Shown here: piece by piece, positions 45,894-51,489 of the stretch
Position numbering within the stretch: the first letter of the stretch is position 1
How the letters are laid out: the number at the start of each line of letters is the position of its first letter
NCBI GenBank assembly: GCA_021740645.1
Contig: JAIOZL010000038.1
Location: 1-51,489, forward strand
Direction: 5' to 3'
Length of the DNA: 51,489 nt
Origin: Bacteroidales bacterium
GTDB taxonomy: Bacteria > Bacteroidota > Bacteroidia > Bacteroidales > JAADJA01
Made by a program: the position numbers and the translations under genes
Notes under the pieces: model-generated
The model's input: the letters and a program-made list of their open reading frames with translations, nothing else
What the model was told of the DNA's origin: nothing
The model's database searches: none

Positions 45894-47168
45894 ATGTTTA
45901 GTAATATAGAAACATCTTTGCAGTCCTGGCTTAACACAATAGGATTGTCTGATGCTAATGCAAAAATAACAACTGATTTTGTAGCTTTTTTTGTCCTGAT
46001 CATTTTTAGTCTGCTGACTTTTTACGTGGCCAGGAAAATTTTTATCGTCCTAATTCACAGGTTAACGGCAAAATCAAAAACTAACTGGGATGATGTCTTA
46101 GCCAGTCAGAAGTTTTTCAAATTGATGGCTTACCTTGTGCCATCTTATATTATTTACGCCTTCACTCCTTATGTACTGGAACCCTATACCAAAATAGTTT
46201 CAGGGATACAATCGATAGTTAATATTTATATGATTGCGGTAGTATTATTGATCATAAATGCTTTTTTAAATTCGGTTGCTATTATATACCAGGATTTCCA
46301 GGTAGCGAAAACAAAACCCATCAAAGGGTATGTGCAGGTGATAAAAATTATTGTTTATCTGATTGGAGCCATCATTATTTTATCCACTTTATTCCATAAA
46401 AATCCTCTTGGGTTAATCGGTGGGCTGGGAGCTTTTAGTGCCGTATTGCTTTTAGTATTTAAGGATCCAATTATGGGATTTGTGGGAGGTATTCAATTGT
46501 CGGCAAATAATATGCTGGTGCCCGGCGACTGGATCTCCATGCCAAAATACGATGCGGATGGAACTGTGATTGATGTCGCTTTAACTACAGTTAAAGTTCA
46601 AAACTGGGATAAAACAATATCTACAATTCCGACATATTCACTTATTTCAGACTCCTTTAAAAACTGGAGAGGAATGGAAGAATCCGGCGGTCGGAGAATT
46701 AAACGGTCGATTAACATCGACATGAAAAGCATCCGGTTTTGCACAGATGCCATGCTCGCTAAATTCAGTAAATTTGAACATGTTAAAGAATATGTTGATA
46801 AAACTGAGAAAAACTTATCTGAGTACAATAAAAGCCATAATATAGATGATTCTATTCTGGTAAATGGCAGACGTCAGACAAACATTGGGATTTTCAGGGC
46901 CTATCTTGGCGGATACCTGCACAACCTGAATGAAATACATGATGAGATGACATTTTTAGTACGCCAGCTTCAGCCCACTGACAAAGGTTTGCCTATTGAA
47001 ATTTATGTTTTTAGTAAAATACAGGAATGGGCAAAATATGAAGATTTACAATCCGATATATTTGACCATATCCTTGCCGTAGTTCCAGAATTTGATTTAA
47101 GAATCTATCAAAATCCTACCGGGGATGACCTCCAAAAGGTTTTGGGCAGTTTTAATAAGGAAGCATAA
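45894..47168 (+). CDS. MscS-family mechanosensitive channel (YbdG-like)
   Basis: 424 residues from the ATG at 45894; an in-frame TTG at 45867 lies so close to the terminator that it is rejected. Several transmembrane helices (about 20-40, 65-85, 95-120, 140-160) precede the pore helix GGLGAFSAVLLLVFKDPIMG (about 178-198) and the beta domain (VPGDWISM, GTVIDVALTTVKVQNWDKTI, IPTYSLISDSFKNW). The family gates by membrane tension and releases solutes on osmotic downshift. The remaining C-terminal part resembles the YbdG branch (RRIKRSINIDMKSIRFC, VFSKIQEWAKYEDLQSD). Faces a convergent gene across a terminator. Inner membrane. Confidence 0.94.
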   Translation: MFSNIETSLQSWLNTIGLSDANAKITTDFVAFFVLIIFSLLTFYVARKIFIVLIHRLTAKSKTNWDDVLASQKFFKLMAYLVPSYIIYAFTPYVLEPYTKIVSGIQSIVNIYMIAVVLLIINAFLNSVAIIYQDFQVAKTKPIKGYVQVIKIIVYLIGAIIILSTLFHKNPLGLIGGLGAFSAVLLLVFKDPIMGFVGGIQLSANNMLVPGDWISMPKYDADGTVIDVALTTVKVQNWDKTISTIPTYSLISDSFKNWRGMEESGGRRIKRSINIDMKSIRFCTDAMLAKFSKFEHVKEYVDKTEKNLSEYNKSHNIDDSILVNGRRQTNIGIFRAYLGGYLHNLNEIHDEMTFLVRQLQPTDKGLPIEIYVFSKIQEWAKYEDLQSDIFDHILAVVPEFDLRIYQNPTGDDLQKVLGSFNKEA

Positions 47169-47280
47169 AACTAAAGCAAATCAAGAGATTTGAAAAACAC
47201 TTAGCAAAATCCGGACGCTGAGCACAGATATATAGAGCCAATCGGGGGCACCTGTTGGAATGGATCGCAATAATAATTAT

Positions 47281-47317
47281 AAAAAAACCCTGACGATGAA
47301 TGTCAGGGTTTGGTTTT
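47281..47317. terminator. Terminator between convergent genes
   Basis: AAACCCTGAC (47285-47294) and GTCAGGGTTT (47302-47311) form a 10-base perfect stem with a 7-base loop, flanked by A-run on the left and T-rich bases on the right, so it can serve both the channel gene and the minus-strand propeller gene. Confidence 0.88.
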
Positions 47318-47342
47318 AAAAGGGGTGTCTTCCACAATTGGT

Positions 47343-48986
47343 TTAGCGTGTCTTTAGCTTGGTAACCAATTTCTTTTCATATACAAATATATGCTCCCCA
47401 TTCGTTGTCACAGAAGTTCCAGCACCTGTTTTTGCTTTAAACTCTTTATAGTTACAATCGGGCAAAGTAAATGCAGCAAGGTCAGCTTTAGCTGTTTTCA
47501 GAATAACGACATCGTCTATCCGGCTTTCAAGGCTGGCTGATTTATATTTTCCACTTCCAATAAGATCACCATCCTGTGCTTTAAAAGTAGAAACACCCTT
47601 TTCACCAATCACCACAATTACATCATCGCCATACTTCATAACCAGTGAGGCCTGACCAACTCCCCCTTTGGCAACCGGAACTTCATACTTTTCATCACCC
47701 GAGTTGATGTCCATTGAGTAGAGTGCTTTTCCACTGCATACAATGTAGTAATTGTCAAATGAAACTGAGTTCGTGATCCCTTTCTTAAATCTTTCTGATT
47801 CCCATGCCATTGTTCCATCACTTGCATTGAGCGCTTGAACTCCAAATGGTTTAACCTCCGGGAAAGTAATACCCCATTCAGAACACCAACTGTCGCCACA
47901 TTTATAACGTCTGTAATATTGGGTTTCAACCCTACCCCCAATTTGAAGCGCCACTTTATCACCAACAACTTTAAGTCCGGGAATTGCGCGTGCGCCTTTA
48001 ATCTCTTTTGAGGACCAAATCAATTTTCCCGTTTGTAAATCATATTTCTTAACATACTGCGACTTTTTATTAGACATATCGAGTACATAAATATCTTCGC
48101 CTACTATGTATGGATCTGCCACAGCACCATATACACCAAACTTTGTTGAACCTTGTGGTGCTTTTAATATGTCAGCTGTAAAATCAAAAGCTGCCGACCA
48201 CAAACTGGCCCCTGTATTATAATCATACACCTGCATACCATTCATTCGGAGGAAAACTTTGCCATCAATTACATCCAGCGCATATATAAATTCCCTGGAA
48301 ATCACTTTCCGTTCAGCTCTTCCAATATAGGTGCTTTCCCACATGATCTCGCCATTCGTCATATTAATACGGGCAATCTGATTTTTAAACCCGGAAAAAA
48401 AGGCTGCGAGTCCACCCGGAACAAAATTTACCATAACCATGGTATGGTCGGAGGCGTCATAAACATATTTACCTACTACTCCTTTAAACTTGGTAGTAGA
48501 CCATACTTCCTCTCCTGTTCTGGCTTTAATAAACACCAGTTCTTTTTTTAAAGAGATGGCAAATCCATCTTCTTCCGGAATATAGATTACAACATCTTCG
48601 GTAACTTCCTGGTATTTATCCGTATTCCATAGAAGTTCACCGCTAGTCATATCTACACATGCGATTTGATCCTTGCCCAGTTTGCGGTCGAAAAGGAAAA
48701 TAGTATTGGATTCCCAAAACGCAAGCAACTCATCAATTTTCCGAAGTTTTGGAGCCATATCTTTGAAAGATTTGGTCCAGATCAGGGAGCCATCGCTGTT
48801 CTTAAAAAAGCTCAGCTCCTTATCATTGGCAGCGAAGCTATAAGAATTTGGCTGATCTGACAGATCAGTACCGTAGTAATCAATAGTATGCCCAAGTTTG
48901 GTTTCCCAAACAATAGGCATATCATCTTGTGCAAATACCATGTTCATTACCATGGCGAATAATGCGATTAGAATAGATTTTTTCAT
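47343..48986 (-). CDS. Exported PQQ-type beta-propeller protein
   Basis: 547 residues, signal peptide MKKSILIALFAMVMNMVFAQ. The repeats include LIWTKSFKDMAP, GELLWNTDKYQEV, GEEVWSTTKFKGV and GKLIWSSKEIKGA, matching PQQ-like/quinoprotein propeller blades (sequence pattern G-x-x-x-W). The CGDSWCSEWG pair of Cys near 395 may form a disulphide. It has no apparent dehydrogenase active site, so scaffold or binding role is more likely. It is the last of three genes (49374-50519, 49004-49366, this one) spaced 7 and 17 bases, so they are surely co-transcribed. Probably periplasmic. Confidence 0.9.
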   Translation of the reverse strand: MKKSILIALFAMVMNMVFAQDDMPIVWETKLGHTIDYYGTDLSDQPNSYSFAANDKELSFFKNSDGSLIWTKSFKDMAPKLRKIDELLAFWESNTIFLFDRKLGKDQIACVDMTSGELLWNTDKYQEVTEDVVIYIPEEDGFAISLKKELVFIKARTGEEVWSTTKFKGVVGKYVYDASDHTMVMVNFVPGGLAAFFSGFKNQIARINMTNGEIMWESTYIGRAERKVISREFIYALDVIDGKVFLRMNGMQVYDYNTGASLWSAAFDFTADILKAPQGSTKFGVYGAVADPYIVGEDIYVLDMSNKKSQYVKKYDLQTGKLIWSSKEIKGARAIPGLKVVGDKVALQIGGRVETQYYRRYKCGDSWCSEWGITFPEVKPFGVQALNASDGTMAWESERFKKGITNSVSFDNYYIVCSGKALYSMDINSGDEKYEVPVAKGGVGQASLVMKYGDDVIVVIGEKGVSTFKAQDGDLIGSGKYKSASLESRIDDVVILKTAKADLAAFTLPDCNYKEFKAKTGAGTSVTTNGEHIFVYEKKLVTKLKTR

Positions 48987-49003
48987 GCTAAAAAATTTAA
49001 TTG

Positions 49004-49366
49004 TTAAAATTTGAAGGTATATTCGAACTTATATTTTTTGCCTTTTGGCATCTTAAAGTTAAAACTAAAATCTTTGATATAATCTTTAATAATTGTTTGA
49101 TGACTTATTTCTCCATTCTCTTTGCTCTTACAAAATACAGAAGCCACTTTTCCTTTTTCATGGATTTGAATATCCATCACATAAGTGCCTTTTAAGCCAT
49201 GTTCTTGTTGCAAAAGATAAAGCCCACCTTCAGGGCCTTCCATGGATGCTGCTATTTCAGCTTTCGCTGCACTTACTACTTCTTCTGATCTTTCAATCAG
49301 GAGTTTCTTTTGTGTGAAGCCAGATAATGTTATACTTAGTAGAAATAAAAGGACAAAGGTTCTCAT
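49004..49366 (-). CDS. Small secreted protein, unknown
   Basis: 120 residues, signal peptide ending SGFTQ. The mature part has a helical start (ERSEEVVSAAKAEIAASME), then strands with alternating residues (GTYVMDIQIHEKGKVASVF and KKYKFEYTFKF) that recall the TonB C-terminal or a similar small alpha/beta domain, without TonB's YP motif. Not recognised. Lies between two propeller genes in the same operon, suggesting that all three act together outside the cytoplasmic membrane. Confidence 0.8.
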   Translation of the reverse strand: MRTFVLLFLLSITLSGFTQKKLLIERSEEVVSAAKAEIAASMEGPEGGLYLLQQEHGLKGTYVMDIQIHEKGKVASVFCKSKENGEISHQTIIKDYIKDFSFNFKMPKGKKYKFEYTFKF

Positions 49367-49373
49367 AATCTTA

Positions 49374-50519
49374 TTAATTTAATGGTTTAAAATTCCAATA
49401 TATCAAGTGGTTCCCCATGGTCATCACCACTGTTTCATTTCCAGGCAAAAACACAAATGACATTCTACTGTCAGCCACTGTCATGCCTGCATCAGTTTTC
49501 TCGAACAAACGGTACGACTGCTCAAAACGATCGATCATTTTACCTGTAGCAAAATCATAAATATGCAATTCTAGAAAGCGGCTACCCTGGGATACGATCC
49601 CAAGCAAACTTCCGTCCTCGCTTAATTTAAAGTCAGGTTCATACAGGGCCTGGGAGGTAAATCCCCTGCGCATGGGCTCACCCTTCACCGCATCAATTGT
49701 TGTGAGGTAGGTTTGTCTTTTACCCTCCAGTGCCTGTGCTTTCATATGAGGGATTTGCAAACAAAACATTATTTTTCCATCAGGGGTATATTCCAGTTTG
49801 TAAACAATATCGTAGAGTTCGTTAACCGTGTATTTATAATCAAAAGTATGGGCATCATATATACTTATCTGCTGCTTATACTTAACGGCATGCTTTAATC
49901 CCTTTTTATTTTTTTTAAACCGTGGATCTTTCTTAAGGCCGGCTTCATTTACTTTGTGGGCCACGGCTATAAATTGCCCGTCAGGACTTATAGCCAAACC
50001 ATTAGTGGCATTGGGTACAATAAATGATTTTTCTTTTTTTCCCGATGAAATTCCCCAAAAGGCAACTTCATTTGCAGTAAGGGATAAAACGTATTTGCTA
50101 TCAGGAGAGAAAGCCATAGCATGATATTCATCAAATCGTTTCAGGCGTTGTCCTGTTTTCGCATCAAGTAATTCATAATTTACTTCCCTGTCTTTATTAG
50201 GAGCCCAGTCGATATAATAGAGTTGTTGCAGAAGAATATACTTTCCATCCTGCGAATACCTTACCGATGAGCCAGCATACCAGTTCCCTACATCAAATTG
50301 GGATTCAACTTTTTGATCTTTCCAGTTATATAAATAAAATGGAAAACTCTGTATGCTGCTTACAGCTATCTCTTTATTGTCAGGAGAAAGGGCCAGTCCG
50401 CATAATATTTGTTTCGCATCTCCAACTTTAATTCTCTCGAAATCGGAATCCGCACCCTGTGATAGTGCATTCAGCCAGGCTGATATAATGACAATTAAAA
50501 CAAGTGAATACTTTTTCAT
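49374..50519 (-). CDS. Exported WD40-like beta-propeller protein
   Basis: 381 residues. The signal peptide is SLVLIVIISAWLNALSQ. The body has WD40-type repeats with typical openings: LALSPDNKEIAVSS, VRYSQDGKYILLQ, MAFSPDSKYVLSLT, LAISPDGQFIAVAH and LEYTPDGKIMFCL, about seven in total, sufficient for one propeller. No catalytic motif. It starts the three-gene propeller operon. A small single-TM protein gene lies just upstream in the same direction (stop at 50557, 37 bases before this gene's ATG), so it may belong to the same transcript. Location in the cell is probably periplasmic or surface. Confidence 0.9.
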   Translation of the reverse strand: MKKYSLVLIVIISAWLNALSQGADSDFERIKVGDAKQILCGLALSPDNKEIAVSSIQSFPFYLYNWKDQKVESQFDVGNWYAGSSVRYSQDGKYILLQQLYYIDWAPNKDREVNYELLDAKTGQRLKRFDEYHAMAFSPDSKYVLSLTANEVAFWGISSGKKEKSFIVPNATNGLAISPDGQFIAVAHKVNEAGLKKDPRFKKNKKGLKHAVKYKQQISIYDAHTFDYKYTVNELYDIVYKLEYTPDGKIMFCLQIPHMKAQALEGKRQTYLTTIDAVKGEPMRRGFTSQALYEPDFKLSEDGSLLGIVSQGSRFLELHIYDFATGKMIDRFEQSYRLFEKTDAGMTVADSRMSFVFLPGNETVVMTMGNHLIYWNFKPLN

Positions 50520-50556
50520 GATCTTTCTTTTTATTATGCTAATTTAGTTTAAGAAT

Positions 50557-50703
50557 TTATTTTGTCAGATCTCCTTTTACAGATTTTTCTATTTCAGGTA
50601 GCTTTTTCCTATTCGTTTCTTCTAGTTTATATGAATCGAATAACAGAATTCCAATTAAAATCAGAATGCAGGCCCAAACAATATTTCTTAAAAACGTGAT
50701 CAT
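50557..50703 (-). CDS. 48-residue single-helix membrane protein
   Basis: A short frame from the ATG at 50703 to TAA at 50557. Residues 4-22 (FLRNIVWACILILIGILLF) form one transmembrane helix, followed by a charged tail (YKLEETNRKKLPEIEKS, then VKGDLTK). GGAGGAAATT directly before the ATG is a strong Shine-Dalgarno sequence, unusual for this phylum, and supports translation. It lies 37 bases before the WD40 gene of the propeller operon, same strand, so is probably its first gene. No family recognised; a small regulatory or subunit-like membrane protein is possible. Confidence 0.65.
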   Translation of the reverse strand: MITFLRNIVWACILILIGILLFDSYKLEETNRKKLPEIEKSVKGDLTK

Positions 50704-50907
50704 AATTTCCTCCAGTGACTCCTATAATTTTCAGTTTTAAAAAAGACAGCCCTCCTACACTGCGTAATTGTTGAAAACCTCAATATTAAGGCATGAAAGC
50801 AGGTAGAAGGTGCTGAATTTTAACAAGTATAATTTTAGCTCATTCATTTAATGAGGCTATTTCAACAATTACAATACAAAAATAATATAGAGCATAGCCA
50901 AAGGAAA

Positions 50908-50945
50908 TACGGCATTTGTCGTAATTTTATACGACTTTTTCCGTA
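50908..50945. repeat. Nested inverted repeat upstream of the propeller operon
   Basis: TACGG (50908-50912) pairs with CCGTA (50941-50945); inside, GTCGTA (50918-50923) pairs with TACGAC (50930-50935) around ATTTTA. The two unpaired flanks are five bases each. The symmetric layout suggests a regulator site or structured element in front of the minus-strand small-protein/WD40 genes. Confidence 0.45.
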
Positions 50946-50952
50946 GACACAA

Positions 50953-50982
50953 ACAAAAAAAAGCCCGGATAACTCCGGGCTT
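50953..50982 (-). terminator. Rho-independent terminator for the gene to the right
   Basis: Read on the minus strand, AAGCCCGGA, loop GTTA, TCCGGGCTT is a 9-pair stem followed by a run of T, 22 bases after the stop of the T9SS gene at 51005. Confidence 0.9.
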
Positions 50983-51004
50983 CATATTTTAAACTGGCTG
51001 TGTT

Positions 51005-51489
51005 TTATTCAATTACCAGTTTTTTACTTACCTGATGTTCATTAATAAATACAGTATAAGTATATACACCAGGGATTAAGCTACTTCCATCGATGGTCAG
51101 GTACTGACTTCCTGCATTGGCTTTTTTATTAGGTGTTTCATATACCTTTTGACCAACCACGTTATACACCTCAAGGTGTAAATTAGCAGTGGTTTTTAAA
51201 TCTACTTTTACCAATGAACTTCCGGAAAATGGATTTGGATAGTTTTGGGATACCGCAGCAGGTATTTCTTCAAACATCGGACCAACTCCAAGAATTTCAT
51301 CTTTGCCCAGGGTAACAAAGCTTTGTTTATTCTGAACATAATCATGATCCCCATCTACAGCATTCCCAGGGTTCTGGTCGTAATTATACATCAGATATAC
51401 ATTGTCATCCGACAATGGTGCAAACCGAGGATAAACGCACTCATCAAAAATACGAATAAGACCGCCGGTGATATCCAGAAAACTTCCCC
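51005..51489 (-). CDS. 3' end of a T9SS-exported protein, cut by window edge
   Basis: Reading frame open to the right edge (last 161 codons of a larger gene). The visible N-terminal part, VYPRFAPLSDDNVYLMYNYD followed by a NxDGDHDY stretch, resembles blades of sialidase/BNR-type or hydrolase propellers, with Asp-box-like residues, but is too short to assign. The end is a type-A sorting domain: SQNYPNPFSGSSLVKVD, NVVGQKVYE, GVYTYTVFINEHQVSKKLV. A frame starting at a TTG at 51413-51415 is not the true start, because the frame continues upstream without a stop. A terminator follows at 50953-50982. Confidence 0.9.
   Translation of the reverse strand, partial: GSFLDITGGLIRIFDECVYPRFAPLSDDNVYLMYNYDQNPGNAVDGDHDYVQNKQSFVTLGKDEILGVGPMFEEIPAAVSQNYPNPFSGSSLVKVDLKTTANLHLEVYNVVGQKVYETPNKKANAGSQYLTIDGSSLIPGVYTYTVFINEHQVSKKLVIE

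Noticed and set aside
1..51489. Complete insertion sequence, integrase or phage region
   Set aside because: No transposase, integrase or structural phage protein was recognised, and gene style and composition are even across the window.

Overview
The window looks like a chromosomal stretch of a member of the Bacteroidota, probably an environmental or marine Bacteroidia-type lineage (inferred from content, not from any search). The evidence is a one-protein hybrid two-component sensor/AraC regulator, six proteins ending in type IX secretion (T9SS) C-terminal sorting domains plus a decayed seventh, an RprX-like kinase with an OmpR-type regulator, a DUF2027-Smr protein, a tmRNA whose tag reads GETNYALAA, AT-rich spacers, and -7 boxes of the TAnnTTTG type.

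Region 1 (1-12217): a truncated lipoprotein-type amidase, then a giant hybrid sensor-regulator, a secreted M4 metallopeptidase without a propeptide, a secreted FG-GAP/CARDB protein, the remnant of another T9SS tail, and a small His-rich exported protein. Region 2 (12401-20596, all minus strand): a keto-sugar locus with two DUF1080 (3-keto-glycoside hydrolase family) proteins, three Gfo/Idh/MocA oxidoreductases (two with twin-arginine N-termini), a sugar isomerase/epimerase-like TIM barrel and a DoxX membrane protein. It reads as a periplasmic oxidise-cleave-process route for glycosides.

Region 3 (20778-23845): a small T9SS protein, two small proteins, and a compact three-gene cluster whose products share short Gly/Asn/Asp motifs (GDVNIGD, GNINFGD, GDFNFGD). 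I consider this cluster the best candidate for an undescribed system. Region 4 (24041-30177): a signalling block with a histidine kinase, a REC-kinase whose receiver lacks the phospho-acceptor Asp, an OmpR-type regulator, and a class III nucleotide cyclase fused to TM, TolB-like and TPR parts.

Region 5 (30188-38743): a glycosyltransferase, a YjbQ protein, a class V aminotransferase, a flavin-reductase-like protein, a protein with about 15 copies of a 57-residue TPR-like repeat, a LolD-like ATPase, and an NtrC-type regulator that ends without a DNA-binding domain. The last two genes diverge from a perfectly palindromic promoter. Region 6 (38877-51489): tmRNA with terminator, a secreted beta-rich T9SS protein, DUF2027-Smr, a T9SS-tagged pentaheme cytochrome, a conserved unknown, an MscS-type channel, an operon of two beta-propeller proteins and a small secreted protein, a 48-residue single-TM protein missed by length cut-offs, and the 3' end of another T9SS protein running off the right edge. 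No tRNA, rRNA, CRISPR array or complete insertion sequence was seen.
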